A stretch of 42,238 nt of DNA, from positions 1-42,238 of the forward strand of contig JAGPVX010000064.1 of the NCBI GenBank assembly GCA_018066805.1, in the 5' to 3' direction. The stretch comes from Paraperlucidibaca sp. (GTDB taxonomy: Bacteria > Pseudomonadota > Gammaproteobacteria > Pseudomonadales > Moraxellaceae). The position numbers and the translations under genes were made by a program. Shown here in pieces: positions 1-8,006 of this stretch (positions are counted from its first letter, which is position 1; every line of letters begins with the position of its first letter). The notes beneath the pieces are model-generated. The model searched no databases. It was not told the DNA's origin and saw only the letters and a list, made by a program, of their open reading frames with translations.

Positions 1-116
1 TCAAAGACGCCCATGCCGTAATGCAAGGTGTGAGTAAGCACATGAGTTTGTGCTTCACGCCACGGCACCAATTTGCCGTCATACCAAATCACCCCATCAC
101 GATCAGACATCGACAT
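1..116 (-). CDS. ilvE: Branched-chain amino acid aminotransferase, N-terminal fragment (cut by window edge)
   Basis: The minus strand encodes the first 38 residues of a class IV PLP-dependent aminotransferase and runs off the window. The visible protein starts [19 protein letters not shown] and continues into a [11 protein letters not shown] segment, typical of the IlvE N-terminus. IlvE carries out the last transamination step in leucine, isoleucine and valine synthesis. I chose the ATG at 116 because GGAGAG (123–128) sits 6 nt upstream; a second ATG at 110 is also possible. glnE followed by ilvE on the same strand is known from Pseudomonas, but here rfbD lies between them. The 96-nt gap to rfbD shows no clear terminator. 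The catalytic lysine and the rest of the protein lie outside the window. Confidence 0.9.
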   Translation of the reverse strand, partial: MSMSDRDGVIWYDGKLVPWREAQTHVLTHTLHYGMGVF

Positions 117-212
117 CGCTTGCTCTCCACGCACGCAGCGCGCTCGCCATTCGGCCAGCACAATAAAAAGTAGTGGGCTATTGCACCATAAAGTCGTGCT
201 TTTCGATACTAG

Positions 213-1115
213 CTAAACGCCCTTGCTTGATGATTTTGCTTGACCCACGAGTTCCGCAGTCACTTGTGCCACGTCTGTGCGCCAATCCGGCGCGCTTAGA
301 CCTAAGGCACCCATGAGTGCATCGCTATTTAGGCGCGAGTTCATCGGTCGCTGTGCCGGTGTCGGATACGCGCTCGACGGAATGCCGGCCACTTGCTCAG
401 GATTCACCTTAAGTGACACACCTAGGCGCTGAGCCTCACTAAGCACAAATTGCGCATAGCCCTGCCAGTGCGTGCTACCAGCAGCAGCCAGATGATAAAC
501 ACCTGTAGCCGGTGTGTTTTCCGCCTCGATCAAGCGTGCCGTAACCTCTGCTATCCAACTAGCCGAGGTTGGCGCACCGATCTGATCATTAACCACCGAC
601 AGAGCATCGCGCTCCTGCCCTAATCGCAGCATGGTTTTCAAAAAATTAGCGCCATGAGCAGCAAAAACCCAGGTTGTGCGGAACACCCATGCCTGCGCCT
701 TTGTCGCCAAAATAGCTTGCTCACCGGCCAACTTAGTGGCGCCGTAAACATTCAGCGGAGCCGTCGCGTCATCCTCTCTGTAAGGTCGATCAAGCTGGCC
801 ATCGAAAACATAGTCGGTGGAGTAATGCACCAATCTCGCGCCATGCTTTTCGGCCCATGCAGCCATCACGCCTGGTGCTTTAGCATTGATCTCATTCGCC
901 AAGTCCTGCTCACTCTCGGCTTTATCTACTGCTGTATAAGCCGCTGCATTGATGATCCAGTCTGGCCGATGTGCATCGAGCACAGCCACCAACCCCTCAG
1001 GTTTACTCAAGTCTGCACCTTGTCTATCCAGGGCAATGACTTCGCCTAAGCTAGCCAGACGCTGCGTTAGTGCATGGCCCACTTGGCCATTGGCACCGGT
1101 AATTAGTATTTTCAT
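213..1115 (-). CDS. rfbD: dTDP-4-dehydrorhamnose reductase (RmlD/RfbD)
   Basis: A 300-residue extended SDR that would reduce dTDP-4-keto-L-rhamnose to dTDP-L-rhamnose with NAD(P)H, the last step in making the rhamnose donor for surface polysaccharides. The protein starts MKILITGANGQVGHAL (nucleotide-binding GxxGxxG). It continues with an INAAAYTAVDKAE segment typical of RmlD, an YSTDYVFDG motif (catalytic Thr/Tyr region) and YGATKLAGE, which supplies the YxxxK pair. The length is normal for the family. The start at 1115 is preferred over the in-frame GTG-side extension to 1139 because GGAG precedes it and its ATG overlaps the glnE stop as ATGA (1112–1115), implying translational coupling. rmlA, rmlB and rmlC are not in the window, so this is a lone pathway member placed between glnE and ilvE. 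Confidence 0.9.
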   Translation of the reverse strand: MKILITGANGQVGHALTQRLASLGEVIALDRQGADLSKPEGLVAVLDAHRPDWIINAAAYTAVDKAESEQDLANEINAKAPGVMAAWAEKHGARLVHYSTDYVFDGQLDRPYREDDATAPLNVYGATKLAGEQAILATKAQAWVFRTTWVFAAHGANFLKTMLRLGQERDALSVVNDQIGAPTSASWIAEVTARLIEAENTPATGVYHLAAAGSTHWQGYAQFVLSEAQRLGVSLKVNPEQVAGIPSSAYPTPAQRPMNSRLNSDALMGALGLSAPDWRTDVAQVTAELVGQAKSSSKGV

Positions 1116-3826
1116 AAACTCTCCATTGTGTCGTACCAAATGCGCCGCACCGCTTCGCGCTCGCTACGCAGCTCATCTGCCGCAAGTAGCTGCTTCTCAT
1201 TGGCCAAGGCCTGGCGGTGCCCACGCGCACGAAGGCTGATATATGCCTCCATCAACTGCTGCGCATCCGCTGCTGGCAAAATACCCGTCGTCATAAATGT
1301 CTCTAGCAGGCGCATATTGTCCGGCCACTGACAGATTTCAGGGTGCGCATGAGCGTGTGCCAGCGCTAGGTATTGCACTAAAAATTCAATATCAACAAGG
1401 CCGCCAGGGCTGTGCTTTAAGTCCACTTCGCTCAAATCTTTTGGCGCTAGGTGATCGCGCATTTTTTGCCGCATCTCAACAACTTCAATACGTAGAGATG
1501 CGGCGTCGCGTGTACGCCGTAAAAGCGCTTCGCGCACACCAGCAAAACCTTCCGCCAGCGCCTGATCACCAGCCACCACGCGAGCCCGTACCAAGGCCTG
1601 ATGCTCCCAGGTCCAAGCATGTTCAGCCTGGTATTTGGCAAAACCATCGAGCGAAGTCACCAGTAAACCTGATGCGCCAGAGGGTCGTAGGCGCATGTCC
1701 ACGTCATAGAGCAGGCCCGTGGCCATTGCCGTGGTCATCATGTGAATGATTTTTTGCCCTAGGCGCGCGTAAAAACTGGCGGTGTCTAACGGCTTAGCGC
1801 CATTGGTTTCACCGGACGGATCGCCATCGTGAATAAACACCAAGTCCAAATCGGAGCCATAGCCAAGCTCAATGCCACCGAGTTTGCCGTAGCCAACAAT
1901 GATGAACCCTGGCTCACAGTCACTGCCATCGACACGATGCGGTCGGCCATGCTTAGCCACCAATTGATGCCAACACAGATTCAACACTTCTTGCAGCACA
2001 ACCTCCGCAATCCACGTCAGTGCATCGCTAATTTTCATCAATGGCAATGTGCCTTTCAGGTCCGATGCCGCTACGCGCAACACATGACCTTTTTGGAAAA
2101 TACGCAGCACATCCATCTGTCGCTCAAGATCATCCTCGGGGATGCGCATGAGCTGCGAACGTAAGTCGGTCGCTAAGACTTCAGCGCTTGGCGGCGCAAA
2201 CAAAGTGGCGGCATTGAGTAGTTCATCGAGCAAGACTGGATGCCGCGCCAGTGCTTCGGCAATCCATGGGCTGACTGCACAAAGATCCACTAATCGAGAC
2301 AGCGCTTCGGGATTTTCAATTAATAGCATCAGGTAAGCCGAGCGCCGCAGCGTAGCTTCGATCAGCGGAAGTACGCGTGACAACGCCAATTCCGGTCGCT
2401 CATGCGCTTGGCATTGCGTGACAAGCAAAGGCAGTAGTCGCTTTAAGCGCGCTCGACTAGTACTACCCAGTTGCTGGCTAGCACGTGAGTCAATCAGCGC
2501 TTGCACAGCCTCTGGCCAGGCATCCATTGCAGCCTCATCTGCAGGCTCAGCCTCACTCGAAACAATCACATCCTGAAAGTAGCTGCTAACTACTGCGCGA
2601 TGAGCCGCCAGCGCGGCACTAAACATCGGCCAATCGGCATATCCCATTGCCTCTGCTAAGCGCTGGCGATCTGAGGCAGCACTGGGTAGCGTTTGTGTTT
2701 GTTGGTCATACAAAGCCTGTATGCGGTGCTCGCAATCGCGCAAAAAATAATAAGCCGCTGTCAGCTCATCCACAGCTGCTTGCGGCAATAGCTCACGCTC
2801 AGCCAATAACGGCAATACCGTCAATAACTCACGTGTTTGCAACGGCGTATCGACACCACCGCGAATCAGCTGAAATGCTTGCGCGATAAATTCGATCTCG
2901 CGAATACCACCGCTTCCGAGCTTGATATTGTCTTCGCGGTCAAGGCGGCGCACTTCACGTGCAATCATTGATTTCATTTCACGCAGCGACTCAAACACGC
3001 CGAAATCAATATAGCGCCGATAAACAAAAGGCTTGAGAGATTTCATCAAGCGCTCACCAGCCGCCAGATCGCCAGCGCATATACGCGCTTTTATAAAAGC
3101 ATAGCGCTCCCATTCGCGACCATGGCGCTCGTAATAGCTCTCAAGTGCATCAAAGCCAGCAACTAGCGCGGAGCCATCACCCCAAGGCCGCAGGCGCATA
3201 TCAACGCGAAAGACAAAGCCATCGGCAGTGATTGGATCAAGCAGGGTAATGATGCGCTGCCCAACCTTACTAAAAAACTCTTGGTTGCTAATGCTGCGGC
3301 GACCATCGGTTTCGCCCTCTTCCTCGTAGCTGAAAATCAGGTCAATATCGGAGGAGAGATTGAGCTCATAGCCACCTAGTTTTCCCATGCCAATGACCAA
3401 CATGGCCTGCGACTTACCACTGTCGCCACCTATCGGCTGCCCGTGCAGTAAGGCAACTTCTTGATGCGCTTGCGCCAATGCCACACCGACTGCAGCATCG
3501 GCAAAATACGACAGCTCAGCTGTGAGCTCAGGCATGGTCGACAAGCGCGACATATCGCGAGCAATTAAGCGCATTTGCTCGACACGGCGCCATTGTCGCA
3601 GCCGTGCCTGCCAGCGTGGATCAACGCCACGAGCAAGCTCTGGTAATGGACGCGACTCGGCGCTTGGCAGATCAGCTATTTGCGCTTGAGCCAAGGCCTG
3701 CCAATCAGCAGCACTCCGCGCCAGCAACAACGATGCCAGCAAAGCCTCGCGCTGCACCGGTGTTAGTAGCTCATATTGCTGGGCGAACCATGGCGACCAC
3801 GCTAGTGCGTTTTTCAGCAGCTCCAT
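1112..3826 (-). CDS. glnE: Bifunctional glutamine synthetase adenylyltransferase/adenylyl-removing enzyme
   Basis: A 904-residue protein with the duplicated nucleotidyltransferase architecture of GlnE. The N-terminal deadenylylase copy has GMGKLGGYELNLSSDIDLIF at about residues 145–165. The C-terminal adenylylating copy has GYGKLGGIELGYGSDLDLVF at about 645–664. Each carries the GS…DxD metal-binding signature. GlnE adds AMP to, or removes it from, one tyrosine of glutamine synthetase in response to PII and glutamine. Its target gene glnA lies immediately upstream on the same strand, and that protein has the matching tyrosine. The length is slightly below the roughly 946 residues of E. coli GlnE, with no break in either catalytic domain. 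An AAGGGA element precedes the ATG. The hairpin between glnA and glnE suggests partly separate transcription. Confidence 0.97.
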   Translation of the reverse strand: MELLKNALAWSPWFAQQYELLTPVQREALLASLLLARSAADWQALAQAQIADLPSAESRPLPELARGVDPRWQARLRQWRRVEQMRLIARDMSRLSTMPELTAELSYFADAAVGVALAQAHQEVALLHGQPIGGDSGKSQAMLVIGMGKLGGYELNLSSDIDLIFSYEEEGETDGRRSISNQEFFSKVGQRIITLLDPITADGFVFRVDMRLRPWGDGSALVAGFDALESYYERHGREWERYAFIKARICAGDLAAGERLMKSLKPFVYRRYIDFGVFESLREMKSMIAREVRRLDREDNIKLGSGGIREIEFIAQAFQLIRGGVDTPLQTRELLTVLPLLAERELLPQAAVDELTAAYYFLRDCEHRIQALYDQQTQTLPSAASDRQRLAEAMGYADWPMFSAALAAHRAVVSSYFQDVIVSSEAEPADEAAMDAWPEAVQALIDSRASQQLGSTSRARLKRLLPLLVTQCQAHERPELALSRVLPLIEATLRRSAYLMLLIENPEALSRLVDLCAVSPWIAEALARHPVLLDELLNAATLFAPPSAEVLATDLRSQLMRIPEDDLERQMDVLRIFQKGHVLRVAASDLKGTLPLMKISDALTWIAEVVLQEVLNLCWHQLVAKHGRPHRVDGSDCEPGFIIVGYGKLGGIELGYGSDLDLVFIHDGDPSGETNGAKPLDTASFYARLGQKIIHMMTTAMATGLLYDVDMRLRPSGASGLLVTSLDGFAKYQAEHAWTWEHQALVRARVVAGDQALAEGFAGVREALLRRTRDAASLRIEVVEMRQKMRDHLAPKDLSEVDLKHSPGGLVDIEFLVQYLALAHAHAHPEICQWPDNMRLLETFMTTGILPAADAQQLMEAYISLRARGHRQALANEKQLLAADELRSEREAVRRIWYDTMESL

Positions 3827-3922
3827 GCCTGTTCCCTTCTAATAGTTTTGCTTAATGCTATCGCGCTCAAATCAGCGCTGATGATGCCACGCACCATAAC
3901 ATTTTGCCGATGCCCAATAACA

Positions 3923-3949
3923 AAAAGGCCTGCACGAGGCAGGCCTTTT
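3923..3949 (-). terminator. Rho-independent terminator of glnA
   Basis: An 11-bp perfect stem (3923–3933 paired with 3939–3949) with a 5-nt loop. Read on the minus strand it is a GC-rich hairpin ending in TTTTTG. It lies 24 nt beyond the glnA stop, so it should end most glnA transcription before glnE. Confidence 0.88.
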
Positions 3950-3973
3950 GGCGCAGCTAAAACCGCTAAGCGA

Positions 3974-5383
3974 CTAGCAGCTGTAGTACATATCGAATTC
4001 AACTGGGTGAGTCGTCGTGCTAACACGGCGAGCTTCTTCAGTTTTCAACTCAATGTAGGCATCCAACATTTCTTTAGTGAACACGCCACCTTTAAGCAGG
4101 AAGTCATGGTCAGCCTTCAGAGCGTCGAGAGCCATTTCTAAGCTGTGAGCTACTGTTGGGATCTTCGCTTCTTCCTCTGGCGGTAAGTCATACAGGTTTT
4201 TGTCTGCTGCTTCGCCTGGGTGCATTTTGTTTTGGATGCCATCGAGGCCAGCCATCAACAGCGCAGCAAAACACAGGTAGGGGTTAGCTACGGGGTCTGG
4301 GAAGCGCGCTTCAATACGCTTGCCTTTCGGGCTCGACACATAAGGAATACGGATCGAAGCTGAACGGTTGCGTGCCGAATAAGCCAGCATGATGGGCGCT
4401 TCGTAATGTGGCACGAGACGCTTATAGCTATTGGTCGAGGGGTTGGTGATCGCGTTCAAAGCGCGGGCATGCTTGATGATGCCGCCGATGAAGAACAAAG
4501 CCATTTCCGACAAGCCCGCGTACTGGTCGCCAGCAAACAAGTTTTTGCCATCTTTGGAGATGGACATGTGCACGTGCATGCCAGAGCCGTTATCACCAAC
4601 GATGGGCTTAGGCATAAACGTAGCAGTTTTACCGTAGGCGTGAGCTGTGTTGTGAATGGCGTATTTCAGTACCTGCACTTCGTCAGCTTTGCGCACTAGC
4701 GTGTTAAAAGTGACACCGATTTCGGCCTGGCAAGTCGCCACTTCGTGGTGCTGCACTTCAACTTTACCTTCGCCAAGCATAGCTTCGATAGCAGTACACA
4801 TGGCAGCACGTAAATCTTGCGCTGGGTCCATTGGTGGCACGGGGAAGTAGCCACCTTTGATGCTAGGACGGTGGCCTGAGTTGCCGCCTTCAAATGTGCT
4901 GTTAGTTGACCATGCCGCTTCTTCTGCGCTGATTTTCACGCTGCAGCCGGAATAATCGATTTGCCATTTAACGTCGTCAAAAATGAAGAACTCTGGCTCT
5001 GGGCCAAAGAATGCAGTGTCGCCAATACCGGTCGACTGCAAATACGCTTCAGCGCGTTTGGCGATGGAGCGTGGATCGCGCTCGTAGCCCTGGCCGGTTG
5101 TTGGCTCAATAACGTCGCAGGTAACAACGACGGTGGATTCTTCAAAGAACGGGTCCATGAAAGCGGTTTCAGCATCAGGCATGAGAATCATGTCTGAGGC
5201 CTCAATGCCTTTCCAGCCGGCAATGGAGGAACCATCAAACATTTTGCCATCAACGAAAGTATCTTCGTCTATGGTGTGGGCTGGGTAGGAGACATGCTGC
5301 TCTTTACCCTTGGTGTCGGTGAAACGAAAGTCTACCCATCTGGCTTCGTTTTCTTTGATCAGATTCAGCACCTTGTTCGACAT
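3974..5383 (-). CDS. glnA: Type I glutamine synthetase (adenylylatable GSI)
   Basis: A 469-residue glutamine synthetase that makes glutamine from glutamate, ammonia and ATP. It starts [21 protein letters not shown], as GSI-beta enzymes do. Visible family signatures are the FDGSSIAGW loop, the [13 protein letters not shown] metal-site segment, the [13 protein letters not shown]/metal motif and the NRSASIRIP glutamate-binding segment. The adenylylation loop [10 protein letters not shown] places the target tyrosine at residue 398 (Tyr397 in E. coli), so activity should be controlled by the adjacent glnE product. A GGAGG element precedes the ATG. Upstream are a sigma-54 promoter and two NtrC-like sites, so transcription should rise under nitrogen limitation. 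A terminator follows the gene. No ntrBC genes are in the window. Confidence 0.99.
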   Translation of the reverse strand: MSNKVLNLIKENEARWVDFRFTDTKGKEQHVSYPAHTIDEDTFVDGKMFDGSSIAGWKGIEASDMILMPDAETAFMDPFFEESTVVVTCDVIEPTTGQGYERDPRSIAKRAEAYLQSTGIGDTAFFGPEPEFFIFDDVKWQIDYSGCSVKISAEEAAWSTNSTFEGGNSGHRPSIKGGYFPVPPMDPAQDLRAAMCTAIEAMLGEGKVEVQHHEVATCQAEIGVTFNTLVRKADEVQVLKYAIHNTAHAYGKTATFMPKPIVGDNGSGMHVHMSISKDGKNLFAGDQYAGLSEMALFFIGGIIKHARALNAITNPSTNSYKRLVPHYEAPIMLAYSARNRSASIRIPYVSSPKGKRIEARFPDPVANPYLCFAALLMAGLDGIQNKMHPGEAADKNLYDLPPEEEAKIPTVAHSLEMALDALKADHDFLLKGGVFTKEMLDAYIELKTEEARRVSTTTHPVEFDMYYSC

Positions 5384-5465
5384 ATTGGCTCCTCCAGAGA
5401 GCTGGTGTTCAATTCGAGTAAATGACTAACGAGGCGCAGAGCGCGCGTTGTCTGACTAGGGTTTC

Positions 5466-5482
5466 AGCAACATCCATGCCAG
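5466..5482 (-). promoter_or_regulatory. Sigma-54 (RpoN) promoter of glnA
   Basis: On the minus strand the sequence reads CTGGCATGGATGTTGCT. It keeps the –24 GG and –12 GC elements with the correct 5-nt spacer (TGGCAY-N5-TTGC). Transcription would start near 5455, leaving a leader of about 70 nt before the glnA ATG. The call rests on motif match, spacing and gene identity. Confidence 0.85.
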
Positions 5483-5523
5483 TCTGAGCAAAACGTCATA
5501 AGCTCAGTACTAGCGGCCTTCCG

Positions 5524-5540
5524 AGCGCTACATTGGTGCT
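5524..5540 (-). promoter_or_regulatory. Probable NtrC enhancer site, promoter-proximal
   Basis: The plus strand reads AGCGCTACATTGGTGCT. It has one perfect GGTGC half-site and one imperfect GCGCT half-site in the inward NtrC arrangement (consensus GCACC-N5-GGTGC). It is close to the weaker of the two NtrC sites known upstream of E. coli glnA. Its centre lies roughly 77 bp upstream of the predicted glnA start. Confidence 0.65.
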
Positions 5541-5585
5541 TGCCCTGCGCCACTTGCCCCAAAATAAGGCAGGATGCTACGGAAG

Positions 5586-5602
5586 CGCACCAAAATAATG
5601 CA
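5586..5602 (-). promoter_or_regulatory. Probable NtrC enhancer site, promoter-distal
   Basis: The plus strand reads CGCACCAAAATAATGCA. It has a perfect GCACC half-site, the AT-rich 5-nt centre common in NtrC sites and a weaker AATGC half-site. Its centre is 62 bp (about six helical turns) from the other site, so two NtrC dimers could sit on the same DNA face. Confidence 0.6.
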
Positions 5603-5616
5603 CACCTTGCCATGAG

Positions 5617-5646
5617 CTCACAGCTCACCGCAAGGCGAGATACAAT
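5617..5646 (+). promoter_or_regulatory. Possible sigma-70 promoter for hinT–coq7
   Basis: CTCACA (5617–5622) and TACAAT (5641–5646) are 18 bp apart, on the strand and side expected for hinT. The –35 match is only partial. The leader would be about 75 nt. The rest of the 345-nt glnA–hinT spacer (5384–5728) holds the glnA control sites and no convincing gene. Confidence 0.35.
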
Positions 5647-5728
5647 AGCATTTATTGCTCAAAGACAGCAGAGCCCTTAGGCTAGCTAGCTATATGTTTT
5701 ATTCACCCTCAAACCTCAGAGTCAGCTT

Positions 5729-6073
5729 ATGACCGACTGCATTTTTTGCAAGATCGCCAACAAAGAAGTCAACGCTCGCATCGTTTATGAAGATGATCGC
5801 GTGGTGGCTTTCCACGACTTATTTCCCGCAGCACCAACGCACTTGCTGATTATCCCCAAGCAGCACTACACCACGCTCAATGATGTGCCTGCGAGTGAAG
5901 CGCTGATTTTAGGTGAACTGATGACCACTGCCAGCAAGCTCGCCGCCGACTTAGGCGTGGCCGACGATGGCTATCGCGTGGTGATGAATTGCAATGGTAA
6001 CGGCGGCCAAAGCGTCTACCACATCCACCTGCACTTGCTTGCTGGTCGCAAGCTCACTTGGCCACCAGGTTAA
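5729..6073 (+). CDS. hinT: HIT-family purine nucleoside phosphoramidase (HinT-like)
   Basis: A 114-residue histidine triad protein of the HinT branch. It begins MTDCIFCKIANKEVNARIVYEDD. Near the C-terminus it has the triad HIHLHLLAGRKLTWPPG, the His-x-His-x-His loop followed by the WPPG tail typical of bacterial HinT. HinT hydrolyses AMP-lysine and similar nucleoside phosphoramidates; its main cellular substrate is uncertain. The protein has the usual family length and no signal peptide, so it should be cytosolic. It lies 3 nt upstream of coq7 and is probably co-transcribed with it. It is divergent from glnA across a 345-nt regulatory spacer. Confidence 0.93.
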   Translation: MTDCIFCKIANKEVNARIVYEDDRVVAFHDLFPAAPTHLLIIPKQHYTTLNDVPASEALILGELMTTASKLAADLGVADDGYRVVMNCNGNGGQSVYHIHLHLLAGRKLTWPPG

Positions 6074-6076
6074 GTC

Positions 6077-6721
6077 ATGAGCCAACGTCAATTAAGCTGG
6101 GTCGACAAGCTCATCTGCGAGGCCGACCAAGTCTTGCGCACACTGGCTCGCGATGCCGCCGTGGCACAGCGCCCGTCGCCAGCTATTGCCCATGCTGAAG
6201 CAGGCTTATCTGATGAGGAACGCCGCCAAGTGGCCGGCTTTATGCGAGTAAATCATACTGGCGAGGTCTGCGCGCAGGCGCTCTATCAAGGCCAAGCGCT
6301 AACCGCAAAGCTGCCAACAGTGCGTAGCGATATGCAGCAAGCAGCCGCCGAAGAAGTTGATCATTTGGCGTGGTGCCAGCAGCGCTTAGATGAACTGGGC
6401 GCGCCGGCTAGCCGCTTAAATCCGCTGTTTTATGGCGCATCGTTTGCTATGGGCGCTTTAGCTGGTTTGGCTGGCGATAAATGGAGCTTGGGCTTTGTTG
6501 CCGCGACTGAGGCTCAGGTTTGTGAGCATTTGCAGGGGCATTTAAACCAGCTACCCATGAACGATCGCCGCACCCGCGCGGTACTGGCGCAGATGCATAG
6601 CGACGAAGCGGAACATCGGCAAATGGCCATTGATGCCGGCGCCGCTGAATTGCCTGCGCCGGTGCAGCACGCCATGTCGGTGATGGCCAAAGTGATGACA
6701 GGAACTACTTATTACGTGTAG
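6077..6721 (+). CDS. coq7: 3-demethoxyubiquinol 3-hydroxylase (Coq7, diiron enzyme)
   Basis: A 214-residue carboxylate-bridged diiron hydroxylase of ubiquinone synthesis, acting on the membrane-associated demethoxyubiquinol intermediate. The expected iron ligands are visible in order: NHTGEVCAQALYQGQ, EEVDHLAWC (ExxH), VATEAQVCEHLQGHL and SDEAEHRQMA (ExxH). The sequence ends TGTTYYV, as Pseudomonas-type Coq7 proteins do. A hydrophobic central stretch with GASFAMGALAGLAG probably packs on the membrane. The gene follows hinT by 3 nt and converges on the OsmC-family gene with only 13 nt between stops and no terminator there. Having Coq7 implies aerobic ubiquinone synthesis. UbiF, the alternative enzyme in E. 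coli, is not seen here. Confidence 0.95.
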   Translation: MSQRQLSWVDKLICEADQVLRTLARDAAVAQRPSPAIAHAEAGLSDEERRQVAGFMRVNHTGEVCAQALYQGQALTAKLPTVRSDMQQAAAEEVDHLAWCQQRLDELGAPASRLNPLFYGASFAMGALAGLAGDKWSLGFVAATEAQVCEHLQGHLNQLPMNDRRTRAVLAQMHSDEAEHRQMAIDAGAAELPAPVQHAMSVMAKVMTGTTYYV

Positions 6722-6734
6722 TTCCGATCATTAC

Positions 6735-7160
6735 TCAGCCGGGTGTTTCTAACACCTCATAGCTATGCGTAACTTCGACGCCGCCGGCCTGCAGCATGAT
6801 CGATGCCGAGCAGTATTTTTCTGCAGAGAGCATAACGGCGCGCTTCACATGCGCCTCATTTAGGCCAATGCCTTCTACGATGAAGTGCACATGAATTTTG
6901 GTGAAAACTGCTGGCACGGCGTCGGCGCGTTCGGCATCGAGTACGGCCTCGCAATGAGTGACTTGCTGGCGCGATTTTTTCAGCATGGTCATGACATCAA
7001 ACGAAGCGCAGCCGCCCATGCCCATCAGCAAAAGCTCCATGGGGCGCGGGCCACGATCTAAGCCGCCGTGGTCCGGTGGACCATCCATCACCACCGAATG
7101 ACCAGTGCCGGACTCGGCGCGGAAGCTGACTTCGCCCTGCCAATGAACGCGTGCTTGCAT
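6735..7160 (-). CDS. OsmC/Ohr-family protein (YhfA-like)
   Basis: A 141-residue OsmC-family protein. It has the two family cysteines: one in GMGGCASFDVMTML on the central helix and one in EKYCSASIML. In Ohr/OsmC peroxidases such a pair forms the thiol peroxidase centre. The exact substrate is unknown for this YhfA-like branch, so I assign only the family. The start at 7160 has GGAG 7 nt upstream. Just before that lies a small inverted repeat, GCTCA/TGAGC (7174–7190). The gene follows trpC on the same strand across a 57-nt gap. In Pseudomonas the same neighbourhood (trpC, vfr, osmC-like, speD, coq7) includes a Crp-type regulator and speD, both missing here. Confidence 0.88.
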   Translation of the reverse strand: MQARVHWQGEVSFRAESGTGHSVVMDGPPDHGGLDRGPRPMELLLMGMGGCASFDVMTMLKKSRQQVTHCEAVLDAERADAVPAVFTKIHVHFIVEGIGLNEAHVKRAVMLSAEKYCSASIMLQAGGVEVTHSYEVLETPG

Positions 7161-7217
7161 GATGAACTCCTCTGCTCAAATCGCCTGAGCTTATAAATGC
7201 CGTTTGAAAAAAAATGC

Positions 7218-8006
7218 TTAACTAAACAGAGACGCCAGCATATCGCCGGGTTCAGGCGCGCGCATAAAGGCCTCACCTACTAAGAAACCATTGACGCCAT
7301 GCTCACGCATCAAGGCAACATCATCGCGCGTGCTAATGCCGCTCTCAGTAATCACTGTGCGCCCCGTTGGGATTTCAGCGAGCAAATCTAGCGTGTTATT
7401 GAGCGAGACCTCGAAGCTGTGAAGGTTGCGGTTATTGATACCAACTAGCGGACTACCTAAGGGCAAAGCACGCAGCAGCTCGGCGCGATCATGCACCTCA
7501 ATTAAGACATCCATATTGTGCTCGCGAGCACAGGCATAGAGCTCATTGAGCTGGGCATCGGAAAGCGCAGCCACGATCAGCAGCACGCAATCGGCACCGA
7601 TGCCACGCGCTTCAACTACTTGATACGGATCGTAGAGAAAGTCTTTGCGGATTACCGGCAAGTCGCAGGCAGCACGAGCTTGCTTGAGATAAGCATCGCT
7701 GCCTTGGAAAAAGTCGACATCGGTCAGCACCGATAAACAGGCAGCGCCACCGGCTTGATACGACGCGGCAATGGCATCGGGCTGAAAGTTTTCGCGAATC
7801 ACACCTTTCGATGGCGAAGCCTTTTTAATCTCGGCAATTACGCCCGATTGACCTTGCGCAATGCGGCCTTGCACGGCGGCGGTGAAGCCACGCACAGGGC
7901 TAGCTTCGCGGGCAAAGTCTTCTTGATTAGCTAGCGAATAACGCTTGCGGCGCGTGGCAACTTCTTCGCGCTTACGCGCCATGATTTTGTCGAGAATAGT
8001 ACTCAC
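7218..8006 (-). CDS. trpC: Indole-3-glycerol phosphate synthase
   Basis: A 262-residue TIM-barrel enzyme that closes CdRP to indole-3-glycerol phosphate with loss of CO2 and water. Visible signatures are [16 protein letters not shown] (catalytic Lys and phosphate region), the [13 protein letters not shown] loop with the second catalytic lysine, GINNRNL and ITESGIST. It is the monofunctional form, not fused to TrpF. The ATG at 8006 overlaps the trpD stop as ATGA, so the two are probably translationally coupled. It is the last trp gene of this cluster; trpF, trpB and trpA are not here. A run of eight T on the minus strand follows the stop but has no stem before it. Confidence 0.98.
   Translation of the reverse strand: MSTILDKIMARKREEVATRRKRYSLANQEDFAREASPVRGFTAAVQGRIAQGQSGVIAEIKKASPSKGVIRENFQPDAIAASYQAGGAACLSVLTDVDFFQGSDAYLKQARAACDLPVIRKDFLYDPYQVVEARGIGADCVLLIVAALSDAQLNELYACAREHNMDVLIEVHDRAELLRALPLGSPLVGINNRNLHSFEVSLNNTLDLLAEIPTGRTVITESGISTRDDVALMREHGVNGFLVGEAFMRAPEPGDMLASLFS

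Noticed and set aside
5535..5552. GGTGC…GCGCC as a third NtrC site
   Set aside because: The half-sites face outward, opposite to the NtrC arrangement, and overlap the better site at 5524–5540.
7201..7220. Run of eight T (minus strand) just after trpC, as a terminator
   Set aside because: No inverted repeat precedes the run, so it lacks the stem of a Rho-independent terminator.
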